Assembly: GCA_002842215.1 (NCBI GenBank)
Contig: PHCC01000004.1
Coordinates: 112,007 to 176,006 of the forward strand
DNA: 64,000 bases
Direction: 5' to 3'
Origin: Betaproteobacteria bacterium HGW-Betaproteobacteria-9
GTDB lineage: Bacteria > Pseudomonadota > Gammaproteobacteria > Burkholderiales > Burkholderiaceae_C
Part shown: positions 8,761 to 16,468 of the stretch, in pieces
Position numbering within the stretch: the stretch's first letter is position 1
How the letters are laid out: every line of letters starts with the position of its first letter
Translations under genes and position numbers: made by a program
Notes under the pieces: model-generated
Told to the model about the DNA's origin: nothing
The model's database searches: none
The model's input: only the letters and a program-made list of their open reading frames with translations

Positions 8761-9222
8761 TCAGTCGTCGTCCAGCGAAGCGCTCCAGCGTTGATTCCAG
8801 CCCGGGGCCTTACCCTCGTCGCGCAGGCCTTCGATGTGGCGTCGGTCGCGTTTGGTCGGGCGACCCTGGGTGAGGCTGTGGGCTGGCTCGGGCGCCAGCC
8901 GGCGTTGTTCGGCGGCGGCCAGACGCTGGGCTGTTGACTCGGCGGTTTCTTCGTAGAGCAGGGCGGCGACCGGGGCCGGGCCGCGCACGCCGCTGAGCGC
9001 GCGCACGAGCACGGTGCGGACGATGGGGCCCGACCGGATCTCCAGCGTGTCGCCCGGCTTCACGTCGTGCGAGGGTTTGACCGGCTGGCCATTGAGCCGC
9101 ACACGGCCCTTGTCGATTTCTTCGCAGCTCACGCTGCGGGTCTTGTAGAAGCGCGCGGCCCAGAGCCACTTGTCGAGCCGGATCTTGCCGCTGCCTGCGC
9201 TGGTGGACGGGACGTTCTTCAT
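8761..9222 (-). CDS. hslR: S4-domain RNA-binding protein, Hsp15 (HslR) family
   Basis: 153 residues. An S4 domain at about residues 13-75 (IRLDKWLWAARFYKTRSVSCEEIDKG, then VRLNGQPVKPSHDVKPGDTLEI) matches Hsp15, which in E. coli binds stalled 50S subunits carrying nascent chain-tRNA. The Arg/Glu-rich tail ending in GWNQRWSASLDDD replaces the basic tail of the E. coli protein. It lies 17 bases downstream of the tctE-like kinase stop... on the same strand it is the last gene of a tctD-tctE-hslR run; functional linkage is doubtful. Confidence 0.85.
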   Translation of the reverse strand: MKNVPSTSAGSGKIRLDKWLWAARFYKTRSVSCEEIDKGRVRLNGQPVKPSHDVKPGDTLEIRSGPIVRTVLVRALSGVRGPAPVAALLYEETAESTAQRLAAAEQRRLAPEPAHSLTQGRPTKRDRRHIEGLRDEGKAPGWNQRWSASLDDD

Positions 9223-9239
9223 CGAAAGGTTTGCATGGT

Positions 9240-10661
9240 TCAGGTGGAGGCCAGCGGCAGGCGGACGGTCGCGTCAAGCCCCAGGACCTGTCCGTGGTTT
9301 TCGCGGTTGATCAGGTCGATGCTGCCGCCCAGCGACAGCGTGACGCCGTGGCAGATCGCCAGGCCCAGACCCGAGCCGCTGCCTGGTGAGCCGGCGCGCT
9401 GCGGGTCGGTGGCGAAGGGCTGGAACAGGCGCTCGCGCAGCGCTGCCGAGATGCCGGGGCCGCTGTCGCTGATGGTGAGCGCCGCGGTGTGGGTGTCGCG
9501 CACCAGTGTTACCGCCAGGCGCGAGCCTTCTGAGGTGTTCTTGATGGCGTTGTGCAGCAGGTTGCGGCTGAGTTCCCGAAGCGCCCACTCGTGTGCGCGC
9601 ACCCGCGCACTGACGACATCGAGCGAGAAGTCGAGCGCGTGTTCGGCGATCAGTGGCGAGAGATCGAGTCCCACGGCGCGCACCACGTCGGCCCAGTCCA
9701 CCACCGGCGCGTCGGTCTCCTGGCGCAGTTGTTCGACCTTGGCCAGCGCCAGCATCTGGTTGGCCAGTTCGGTGGCTCGTTCGACCGTGTGGCCGATTTC
9801 CTCCAGTGCCAGCTGTGGCTCCACATCACCCCGGCGCGCCGACTGCACCTGGGTCTTGAGCACGGCCAGCGGCGTGCGCAGCTGGTGCGAGGTGTCGCGC
9901 ACAAAGCGCTTCTGGTGTTCCAGCAACTGCGACAGGCGCTGCATGTGCTGGTTGGTGGCCTCCACCAGGGGCAGCAGCTCGCGCGGGGCGCTGTCGGTGG
10001 GCAGGGGCGACAGGTCGTTTTCACTGCGCGCCGAGAGCGCGTGGCTGAGCGCGCGCACCGGACGCGTGGCACTTTGCACCACGAACACCACCACGCCGGC
10101 GATCACGATCACCAGCGCCGCCTGGCGCCACAGCGTGTCGATGAGGATCTGGCGCGCCAGCGTCTGGCGCAGCTCCAGCGTTTCGGCCACCTGGATGGTG
10201 GTCATGCCCTGTCCGGCGACCCCAGCCACGGGCTGCAGCAGCACCGCCATGCGCACCGGCACGCCGCGGTACTGGTCGTCGTAGAAATGCACCAGGGCGG
10301 CGTAGATCTTCTGGTCGGGCAGGCGCTGGCGGGCTGGCGGCAGGTCTTCAAAGCCGGAGACCATCTCGCCGGCAAACCCGCTGACCCGGTAAAAGATGCG
10401 GCTGCGGTTGTCGGCTTCGAAAGCCTCCAGCGCGGAGTAGGCCAGCGATGACGTTACCCGCGCACCCGCGCCACCGCTCACCACCTCCAGCTGTTCGCCC
10501 AGCGATTTGGCGGTGGCCAGCAGGGTGCGGTCGTAGGCCGTGTCGGCGGCGGCCAGCGCCTGGCGGTAGAGCACCACGGTGTTGATGAGCACGAAGCCGA
10601 ACACCGGCAGCAGGATGCCGAGCAGCAGGGTGCGCCGCAGCGACAGAGAGCGGGGCTTCAC
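9240..10661 (-). CDS. tctE: Sensor histidine kinase, TctE-like
   Basis: 473 residues. Transmembrane helices at about 11-32 and 181-197 enclose a roughly 145-residue periplasmic domain of the TctE N-terminal type (2CSK_N). A HAMP-like linker follows, then HisKA with the phospho-accepting His259 (RDTSHQLRTPLAVL) and HATPase with NLLHNAIKNT, DSGPGIS and GSGSGLGLAI. It begins at a GTG (10661-10659) that overlaps the stop of the response-regulator gene (GTGA), so translation is coupled. Its position next to the divergent tctCBA operon indicates it senses extracellular tri- or dicarboxylates and controls that transporter. The ligand is inferred from context. Confidence 0.92.
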   Translation of the reverse strand: MKPRSLSLRRTLLLGILLPVFGFVLINTVVLYRQALAAADTAYDRTLLATAKSLGEQLEVVSGGAGARVTSSLAYSALEAFEADNRSRIFYRVSGFAGEMVSGFEDLPPARQRLPDQKIYAALVHFYDDQYRGVPVRMAVLLQPVAGVAGQGMTTIQVAETLELRQTLARQILIDTLWRQAALVIVIAGVVVFVVQSATRPVRALSHALSARSENDLSPLPTDSAPRELLPLVEATNQHMQRLSQLLEHQKRFVRDTSHQLRTPLAVLKTQVQSARRGDVEPQLALEEIGHTVERATELANQMLALAKVEQLRQETDAPVVDWADVVRAVGLDLSPLIAEHALDFSLDVVSARVRAHEWALRELSRNLLHNAIKNTSEGSRLAVTLVRDTHTAALTISDSGPGISAALRERLFQPFATDPQRAGSPGSGSGLGLAICHGVTLSLGGSIDLINRENHGQVLGLDATVRLPLAST

Positions 10662-11347
10662 GTCGTGGCTTTCAACAGGTAGCCCAGGCCACGCAGCGTG
10701 ACCAGTTGGGCACCGGTGTGGGCGATCTTCTTGCGCAGGCGGTAGGCCACGACCTCGATCGCCTCCGGCTGCACCTGGCTTTCCCCCGGGAACACCAGCT
10801 CGGTGAGTCGCTCCTTGGCGATGGCATGGCCCGGCTTCTGCAGCACGGCGCGCAGCAGGGCCAGCTCGCGCGGCGCGAGTTCCAGTGGCTGGCCTTCGAA
10901 GTAGACCGCGCCATTGTCCTTGTCGAGCTGCATGCCGCACCAGACGGCGGTGCGACCGGTCGGGCCGTTGACGGCTTCGCTGGCGCTGGCGGAGCGGCGC
11001 ACCAGGGCACGCAGGCGGGCTTCGAGTTCGTCCAGGTCAAAGGGCTTGGGCAGGTAGTCGTCGGCGCCGGTGTTCAGGCCGATGATGCGGTCGCCCACGG
11101 TGCCGCGCGCGGTGAGGATGATGACCGGCGTGGTCAGGCCGGCGGCGCGCGCGTCGCCCAGCACCTGCAGGCCGTCGCGCCCGGGCAGGCTCAGGTCGAG
11201 TAGCACCGCGTCGGGCAGGCTGGCCTGCCAGAGCGCCAGCGCACGCGCACCGTCGCCACAGGTGAGCACCTGCATGCCGCGCCGCTCGAACGTGCGCTGC
11301 AGCGTGGTCTGCATGGTGGGGTTGTCTTCGATCAGCAGCAGTTTCAT
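10658..11347 (-). CDS. tctD: OmpR-family response regulator, TctD-like
   Basis: 229 residues: receiver domain (acidic pocket IEDN, phosphorylation site Asp51 in LLDLSLPG, conserved Lys in DDYLPKPFDLDELEARL) and a winged-helix C terminus (ELAPRELALLRAVLQKPG, then EVVAYRLRKKI, ending LVTLRGLGYLLK). It is transcribed divergently from tctC and upstream of the kinase with a GTGA overlap. It most likely activates tctCBA. It is a clear paralogue of the regulator at 14713-15396, with the phospho-Asp at the same residue number and near-identical receiver C-terminal segments. Confidence 0.93.
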   Translation of the reverse strand: MKLLLIEDNPTMQTTLQRTFERRGMQVLTCGDGARALALWQASLPDAVLLDLSLPGRDGLQVLGDARAAGLTTPVIILTARGTVGDRIIGLNTGADDYLPKPFDLDELEARLRALVRRSASASEAVNGPTGRTAVWCGMQLDKDNGAVYFEGQPLELAPRELALLRAVLQKPGHAIAKERLTELVFPGESQVQPEAIEVVAYRLRKKIAHTGAQLVTLRGLGYLLKATT

Positions 11348-11398
11348 TCGGCTTCGATTATCGGCAGCACAGGCAACTCACAGGGGTGCCCAGGCAGA

Positions 11399-11417
11399 CT
11401 AGGGTTTCTCCTAGGTT
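11399..11417. promoter_or_regulatory. Putative TctD operator in the tctD-tctC intergenic region
   Basis: The segment holds an inverted repeat CTAGG-N6-CCTAG (11399-11414) and the 14-mer GTTTCTCCTAGGTT (11404-11417). A near copy, GTTTCTCTAAGGTT (12 of 14 identical), lies upstream of the paralogous regulator at 14656-14669. It sits about 50-60 bases upstream of the expected tctC transcription start, a usual place for an OmpR-family activator site. Confidence 0.5.
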
Positions 11418-11430
11418 GTTGGACAGCCGA

Positions 11431-11458
11431 TTGACAGCGTGCGACAGGAACATAGGCT
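11431..11458 (+). promoter_or_regulatory. Candidate sigma-70 promoter of tctCBA
   Basis: A consensus -35 TTGACA (11431-11436) is followed after 16 bases by a poor -10 TAGGCT (11453-11458). A strong -35 with a weak -10, just downstream of the putative TctD site, fits an activator-dependent promoter. Confidence 0.45.
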
Positions 11459-11488
11459 CCGTCGATCAACACCCAATGGAGACTTCAC

Positions 11489-12448
11489 ATGCGTCGTGAC
11501 ACCTTCCTCAGATCCCTGGCCGCCATGGCCGCTGCCGGCGCTCTGCCGAACCTGGCCTGGGCCGCTGCCAACGTCAAGATGATGATTCCTGCCAACCCGG
11601 GCGGTGGCTGGGACGGCACGGGCCGCGCCCTGGGTGAAGCCCTGCGCGACGCCAAGGTGGCCGACTCGGTGACCTTTGAAAACAAGGGCGGTGCGGCGGG
11701 CGCGATCGGCCTGGCCCAGTTCTACAACAGCTCCAAGGGCGACCCGAACGCCATGATGGTCATGGGCGCCGTCATGCTGGGCGGCATCATCACCGGCAAG
11801 CCGCCGGTGTCGGTGACCCAGCTCACGCCGATTGCCCGCCTCACGACCGAATACAACGTGTTCGTGCTGCCGGCCAATTCGCCCTTCAAGACCATGAAGG
11901 ACGTGGTCGAACAGCTCAAGAAAGACCCGGGCAGCGTCAAGTGGGGCGGCGGTTCGCGCGGTGCCACCGAGCACATCGCGGCGGCACAGATCGCGCAGTC
12001 GGTGGGCGTGCCCGCAGCCAAGATCAACTACGTGCCCTTCCGTGGCGGCGGTGAAGCCGTGGCGGCCATCCTGGGCGGCAACGTCACCATCGGCGGCAGT
12101 GGCTACAGCGAGTTCCAGCAGTACATCGACAGCGGCAAGATGCGCGCCATCGGCATCACCTCCGGCGAGCGTGTGAAAGGCATCGACGTGCCGACGCTCA
12201 AGGAGCAGGGCATCAACGTGGAGATCGGCAACTGGCGCGGTGTGTACGGCGCGGCCGGCATCACCCCGGCGCAGCGCGACGCGTTGACCGAGATGATCGT
12301 CAAGGCCACCAAGAGCAAGGCCTGGCAGGAGGCTCTGGTCAAGAACAACTGGACGCCCGCGCTGCTGACCGGCAAGGCCTTCGACGAATTCGTGGACCGC
12401 GATTTCTCCAGCCTGCGTGCCACCATGGTGCGCGCCGGCATGGCCTGA
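11489..12448 (+). CDS. tctC: Tripartite tricarboxylate transporter, periplasmic substrate-binding protein
   Basis: 319 residues with a signal peptide (RRDTFLRSLAAMAAAGALPNLAWAAA; the double Arg at residues 2-3 gives it a Tat-like look). The mature part follows the TctC/Bug fold: VKMMIPANPGGGWDGTGR near the N terminus, FENKGGAAGAIGLAQF, and YVPFRGGGEAVAAILGGNV. Bug proteins bind organic acids such as citrate or other carboxylates; which one is not readable. First gene of tctCBA, preceded by GGAG. A terminator-like hairpin follows it, so it is probably made in excess over the membrane subunits. Confidence 0.93.
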   Translation: MRRDTFLRSLAAMAAAGALPNLAWAAANVKMMIPANPGGGWDGTGRALGEALRDAKVADSVTFENKGGAAGAIGLAQFYNSSKGDPNAMMVMGAVMLGGIITGKPPVSVTQLTPIARLTTEYNVFVLPANSPFKTMKDVVEQLKKDPGSVKWGGGSRGATEHIAAAQIAQSVGVPAAKINYVPFRGGGEAVAAILGGNVTIGGSGYSEFQQYIDSGKMRAIGITSGERVKGIDVPTLKEQGINVEIGNWRGVYGAAGITPAQRDALTEMIVKATKSKAWQEALVKNNWTPALLTGKAFDEFVDRDFSSLRATMVRAGMA

Positions 12449-12481
12449 CGCGGCAGCGCCGTGCACGGCGCGCTGCCCACC

Positions 12482-12514
12482 GGCCGCGGCACATTCTGTC
12501 GCGGCCTTTTTTTT
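12482..12514 (+). terminator. Intra-operonic terminator between tctC and tctB
   Basis: GGCCGCG (12482-12488) pairs with CGCGGCC (12500-12506) and is followed at once by eight Ts (12507-12514). The last T is adjacent to GGAGG, the tctB Shine-Dalgarno sequence. It likely trims transcription after tctC. Confidence 0.75.
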
Positions 12515-12524
12515 GGAGGCCCCC

Positions 12525-13061
12525 ATGAAAACCACCGATTCCCGAGATTCTCCCGCGCGCGCGGATCACAGCCCCGGCCAGCTGGCCCTGGGCATTGCCG
12601 CCGTGCTGCTGGCCGCCGGACTGGCCTACGGCGCGGCCAACATCCCGTCGGACGCGGGCTATGCGGGCGTCGGCCCGGATTTCCTGCCCTGGGTGGTGTC
12701 GGCCGCCATGGGCTTGTGCGGCGTGCTGCTGATCTGGGAAGTGCGAACCGGGGGCTTCCGCAACATGCCCGAGCCCTCGGGCGCGGCCCGCGGCGACTGG
12801 CACGCCATGGTCTGGGTGTCGGCCGGCATCCTGGGCAACGCGGCGCTCATCACCACCATCGGTTTCATCCTGAGTTGTGCGATGTGCTTCACGCTGGCGG
12901 TGCGTGGCCTGCGCATCAGCGAAGGCAAACCCGCGGGCAACGCCATGCAGACGGTGAAAGACGCGGTGATCGGCATGCTGATCTCGGCGCCCACCTTCTG
13001 GCTGTTCACCAAATTCCTCGCCGTCAACCTGCCGGGCCTCACGGGCACCGGCTGGCTGTGA
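12525..13061 (+). CDS. tctB: Tripartite tricarboxylate transporter, small membrane subunit
   Basis: 178 residues with four hydrophobic segments (about 18-40, 55-72, 90-118, 140-160), the layout of TctB, the small 4-TM subunit that pairs with TctA. Conserved features include GYAGVGPDFLPWVVSAAM after helix 1. ATG 12525 has GGAGG seven bases upstream; in-frame upstream codons are in the terminator region and were rejected. It lies between tctC and tctA in the usual order. Confidence 0.9.
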   Translation: MKTTDSRDSPARADHSPGQLALGIAAVLLAAGLAYGAANIPSDAGYAGVGPDFLPWVVSAAMGLCGVLLIWEVRTGGFRNMPEPSGAARGDWHAMVWVSAGILGNAALITTIGFILSCAMCFTLAVRGLRISEGKPAGNAMQTVKDAVIGMLISAPTFWLFTKFLAVNLPGLTGTGWL

Positions 13062-13091
13062 GCCGTGTGACGGATCTGAAAGGAATTCACC

Positions 13092-14585
13092 ATGCTTGAA
13101 ACCTGGAACAACCTGATCGGCGGTTTTGTGACCGCCGGCACCCCGATCAATTTGCTGTGGGCGCTGGCCGGCTGCGCGCTGGGCACCGCCATCGGCGTGC
13201 TGCCTGGCCTGGGCCCGGCGGTCACGGTGGCCATGCTGCTGCCGATCACCGGTCAGGTGGAGGCCACCGCGTCGATGATCTTCTTCGCCGGCATCTACTA
13301 CGGCGCGATGTATGGCGGATCGACCACCTCCATCCTGCTCAACACACCCGGTGAGACCGGCACCATGGTGACCGCGCTCGAAGGCTTCAAGATGGCCAAG
13401 AGCGGACGCGCCGGTGCAGCGCTCGCCACGTCGGCCATCGGCTCATTCGTGGCCGGCAGCATCGCGACGGTGTTGGTGACGCTGTTCGCGCCCATCCTGG
13501 CGGAGTTCGCCGTGAAGCTCGGGCCACCCGAGTATTTCTGCCTGATGCTGCTGGCCTTCACCACCGTGAGCGCGGTGCTGGGGCAGAGCACGCTGCGCGG
13601 CATCACGGCGCTGTTCTTCGGTCTGGCGCTGGGTCTGGTGGGCATGGATCAGATCACCGGCCAGGTGCGCTACACCGGCGGCGTCATCGAATTCCTGGAC
13701 GGCGTCGAAGTGGTGCTGGTGGCCGTGGGCCTGTTTGCCGTCACCGAAGCGCTCTACAACGCCTTGTACGAAGGCAAGAGCGAGGCCAGCCTGAACAAGA
13801 TGAACAAGGCGCACATGACGCGCACCGAGTGGAAGCGCTCCTGGCCCGCCTGGCTGCGCGGCACCTTCATCGGCTTCCCCTTCGGCACCATTCCCGCGGG
13901 TGGCTCCGAGATCCCCACTTTCCTGAGCTACGCGACGGAGCGCAAGCTGGCCGACCCCGAGTTCAAGAAGGAGTTCGGCACCACCGGCGCCATCGAAGGC
14001 GTGGCCGGCCCCGAAGCCGCCAACAACGCGGCCGTGACGGCCACGCTGGTGCCACTGCTCACGCTGGGCATTCCCACGTCGGTGACGGCGGCCATCCTGC
14101 TGAGCGCGCTGCAGAACTACGGCATCAACGCCGGGCCGCAGCTGTTCGAGACCTCTTCTGCCCTGGTGTGGGCGCTGATCGCCTCGCTCTACATCGGCAA
14201 CGTGATGCTGCTGGTGCTCAACCTGCCCATGGTGGGGCTGTGGGTCAAGCTGCTGAAGATTCCCAAGGCGCCGCTGTACGCCGGCATCCTGATCTTCGCC
14301 ACGGTGGGTGTGTACGGCATGCGTCAGAGCTCGTTCGACCTGTTCATCATGTTCGGTCTGGCGCTGGTAGGCGTGGTGCTGCGCCGGTTCGATTTCCCCA
14401 CCGCGCCGGTGATCGTGGGCCTGATCCTGGGCCCGCTGGCCGAGGCGCAGTTCCGCAATGCCATGTCGATCGGCGAAGGCAGTCTGGCGGTGTTCTTTGA
14501 ACGCCCCATGTCGGCCACGCTGCTGGCCATCGTGGTGCTGGTGCTGGTGACGCCTCGCTTGCTGGCTTGGCATCGCAGGTCGTGA
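13092..14585 (+). CDS. tctA: Tripartite tricarboxylate transporter, large permease subunit
   Basis: 497 residues with about 11-12 transmembrane helices. It shows the TctA hallmark blocks [19 protein letters not shown] near the N terminus and the related internal repeat [23 protein letters not shown], plus [20 protein letters not shown] and [21 protein letters not shown]. It forms the ion-coupled transport channel with TctB and receives substrate from TctC. SD AAAGGA precedes the ATG. Confidence 0.95.
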   Translation: MLETWNNLIGGFVTAGTPINLLWALAGCALGTAIGVLPGLGPAVTVAMLLPITGQVEATASMIFFAGIYYGAMYGGSTTSILLNTPGETGTMVTALEGFKMAKSGRAGAALATSAIGSFVAGSIATVLVTLFAPILAEFAVKLGPPEYFCLMLLAFTTVSAVLGQSTLRGITALFFGLALGLVGMDQITGQVRYTGGVIEFLDGVEVVLVAVGLFAVTEALYNALYEGKSEASLNKMNKAHMTRTEWKRSWPAWLRGTFIGFPFGTIPAGGSEIPTFLSYATERKLADPEFKKEFGTTGAIEGVAGPEAANNAAVTATLVPLLTLGIPTSVTAAILLSALQNYGINAGPQLFETSSALVWALIASLYIGNVMLLVLNLPMVGLWVKLLKIPKAPLYAGILIFATVGVYGMRQSSFDLFIMFGLALVGVVLRRFDFPTAPVIVGLILGPLAEAQFRNAMSIGEGSLAVFFERPMSATLLAIVVLVLVTPRLLAWHRRS

Positions 14586-14622
14586 ACAAGACCCCCACGC
14601 TCCGCCGCTGCGCGGGTCGCCT

Positions 14623-14653
14623 GAAAGCCGGACGAATATTTCGTCCGGCTTTC
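14623..14653. terminator. Hairpin downstream of tctA
   Basis: GAAAGCCGGACGA (14623-14635) and TCGTCCGGCTTTC (14641-14653) form a perfect 13-bp stem with a 5-base loop. The run of Ts is short (it lies in the stem end), but position and strength support termination of tctCBA. Confidence 0.75.
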
Positions 14654-14655
14654 GT

Positions 14656-14679
14656 GTTTCTCTAAGGTTTCCTCTATTC
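14656..14679. promoter_or_regulatory. Putative response-regulator operator before the second TctD-like gene
   Basis: GTTTCTCTAAGGTT (14656-14669) resembles the site in the tctD-tctC gap. On the minus strand the segment reads as two direct repeats, TAGAGGAAAC and TTAGAGAAAC, offset by 11 bases, which is the tandem half-site spacing of OmpR-family proteins. It begins 57 bases before the regulator start. Confidence 0.45.
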
Positions 14680-14682
14680 GGT

Positions 14683-14698
14683 CCGGCGGGCCCGCCGG
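14683..14698. repeat. Perfect 16-bp GC palindrome in the leader of the response-regulator gene
   Basis: CCGGCGGG followed directly by its inverse complement CCCGCCGG, 14 bases before the ATG at 14713. It could fold as a hairpin close to the ribosome-binding region or be a protein site; nothing further distinguishes these. Confidence 0.6.
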
Positions 14699-14712
14699 GC
14701 ATCATCGTTGGC

Positions 14713-15396
14713 ATGAAAGTGCTGATGGTGGAAGACGATCTGGCCCTGGGCGATGCGCTGGGGCGCGTGCTGCAGGGCCGGGGCTTCGAGGTCACGCGTT
14801 GCGCCGATGGTGCGGAGGCGCTGGTCATGTTCCGGCGCCGCAAGCCCGACGTGGTGCTGCTGGACCTGAGCCTGCCGGGCATGGACGGCATGGAGGTGCT
14901 GCGCCTGATGCGCGACGGCGGCTCGCAGGTGCCGGTGCTGGTGGTGACCGCCCGCAGCGCGGTGCAGGACCGGGTGCTCGGCCTCAACGAGGGAGCCGAC
15001 GACTACCTGACCAAACCCTTCGACATCGAGGAACTCGCGGCCCGCCTCAAGGCGCTGGTGCGCCGCAGCCATGGCGCGCCGGAACTGCGCTGCGCACTGC
15101 TGCGCGTCGACGAGCCCACCGGCGCCGTGTTCCGCGGCGCAACGCCGCTGGACGTGTCGAGCCGCGAGCTGGCCCTGCTCAAGGCGCTGCTGGCTCGGCC
15201 GGGGCAGGCGGTCGGCAAGGAAGATCTGCACCACGCCGTGTTCGGCGACGAGCCGGTGGGCGCCGACGCCATCGAGGTGCTGGTGCACCGCCTGCGCAAG
15301 CGCATCCAGGGCTCGGGCGCCCAGCTGGTGACGCTGCGCGGCGTGGGCTACCTGATGATCGACGAGGCGATGACGGAAGGGCCGGTCGCGGTCTGA
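14713..15396 (+). CDS. OmpR-family response regulator, second TctD-like paralogue
   Basis: 227 residues: receiver (VEDD acidic pair, Asp51 in LLDLSLPG, Lys in DDYLTKPFDIEELAARL) and winged-helix output (DVSSRELALLKALLARPG, EVLVHRLRKRI, LVTLRGVGYLM). It is close to the TctD-like protein at 10658-11347 along its whole length. It heads an apparent operon with a kinase and an ABC importer (8-bp gap to the kinase), so it probably regulates that importer and perhaps itself. Confidence 0.93.
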   Translation: MKVLMVEDDLALGDALGRVLQGRGFEVTRCADGAEALVMFRRRKPDVVLLDLSLPGMDGMEVLRLMRDGGSQVPVLVVTARSAVQDRVLGLNEGADDYLTKPFDIEELAARLKALVRRSHGAPELRCALLRVDEPTGAVFRGATPLDVSSRELALLKALLARPGQAVGKEDLHHAVFGDEPVGADAIEVLVHRLRKRIQGSGAQLVTLRGVGYLMIDEAMTEGPVAV

Positions 15397-15403
15397 GCTG
15401 CAC

Positions 15404-16468
15404 ATGGCGTCGTCTGTTCCCTCCACACCCCCGAGCATGACCGGCACCGTGTCGACACCGTCCGCAACCGCCGCGCGGCCCTGGTCGATAACGGCCCGGC
15501 TGCTGCTGGGCCTGGCGCTGTGCCTGCTGCTGGTTGAGTTGCTGTTGCAGGCCTTCCTGCCCGAGCTGGCGGCCGCGCCGTTGTGGGGCGGCGCGCTGCG
15601 TCTGGTGGCGGTGCTGCCGCTGTTCGCCTGGTGCGCCGGGCGAGCGCTGGCGCCGCTGCGTCATCTGGAGGACGAGCTCAACGCCGGCGAGGGTGGTAGC
15701 GCCCCGCGCCCCGTGCCGGCCGAGCTGCAGCCGCTGTCTGGCGCGGTGCACGGTGTGCTGGAGCGCCAGCGCGCCGCCACCGAGCAGCAGCGCCGCTTTC
15801 TGGCCGATGCCTCGCACCAGCTGCGCACGCCGTTCGCCGTGCTGCGCACGCAGTTGCAGGGTGCCATGTCGGACCAGTTGGAGGTGAAGGACACCCTGCC
15901 CAAGATGCTCGCGACTGTCGACCGCTCCAGCGAGCTGGTGCGGCAGCTGCTCTCGCTGGCCAAGGTCGAGCAGCTGGTGGCGCAGGGGCACTGGCAGGAA
16001 GTCAACCTGGACACCGTGGCGCAGACCGTGTGCCTGGAGTTCGGGCCGCTGCTGGCGCGCAAGCGGCTGGATTTTTTCTTCGAGTCGGTGCCGGTGCGCC
16101 TGACCACCGACCCCTGGATGCTGGGCGAGCTGCTGCGCAACCTGTTGTCCAACGCCATCCACCACGCGCCGCGCGGCTCGGCGCTGGGCATGGTGGTGCG
16201 CGTGCTGCCGGACCAGGCCGAGCTGGTGATCTGGGACAACGGCGGCGGCATTGATGCCGCGGTGATGGACCGGCTGTTTGAGCCCTTCCAGTCGGCCGCG
16301 GGCGGCACCGGCATCGGCCTGGGCCTGTCGATCTGCCGCCAGATCGCCGAGTCCATGCAGGCGCAGGTGCAACTCTTCAACCGGGTGCAGGACGACCGGG
16401 TGGTCGGCGTCGACGCGGTGGTGCGCTGGAACCTGGCGCCGGCCGGGGCAGGGGGCTCGCATGCCTGA
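15404..16468 (+). CDS. Sensor histidine kinase with almost no extracytoplasmic domain
   Basis: 354 residues. Two hydrophobic helices at about 31-52 and 63-79 are separated by only some ten residues, so there is no room for a periplasmic sensor domain. A very short linker leads to HisKA with His138 (ADASHQLRTPFAVL), followed by N box LLRNLLSNAIHHAP, G1 DNGGGID and G2 GGTGIGLGLSI. The architecture is like a TctE kinase stripped of its sensor domain. It overlaps the downstream ABC ATPase gene by 8 bases. Signal detection may be inside the membrane or through the neighbouring transporter (inference). Confidence 0.9.
   Translation: MASSVPSTPPSMTGTVSTPSATAARPWSITARLLLGLALCLLLVELLLQAFLPELAAAPLWGGALRLVAVLPLFAWCAGRALAPLRHLEDELNAGEGGSAPRPVPAELQPLSGAVHGVLERQRAATEQQRRFLADASHQLRTPFAVLRTQLQGAMSDQLEVKDTLPKMLATVDRSSELVRQLLSLAKVEQLVAQGHWQEVNLDTVAQTVCLEFGPLLARKRLDFFFESVPVRLTTDPWMLGELLRNLLSNAIHHAPRGSALGMVVRVLPDQAELVIWDNGGGIDAAVMDRLFEPFQSAAGGTGIGLGLSICRQIAESMQAQVQLFNRVQDDRVVGVDAVVRWNLAPAGAGGSHA

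Noticed and set aside
14623..14653. Hairpin after tctA as a regulator site
   Set aside because: The stem-loop position at the operon end and its strength fit a terminator better than a protein site.
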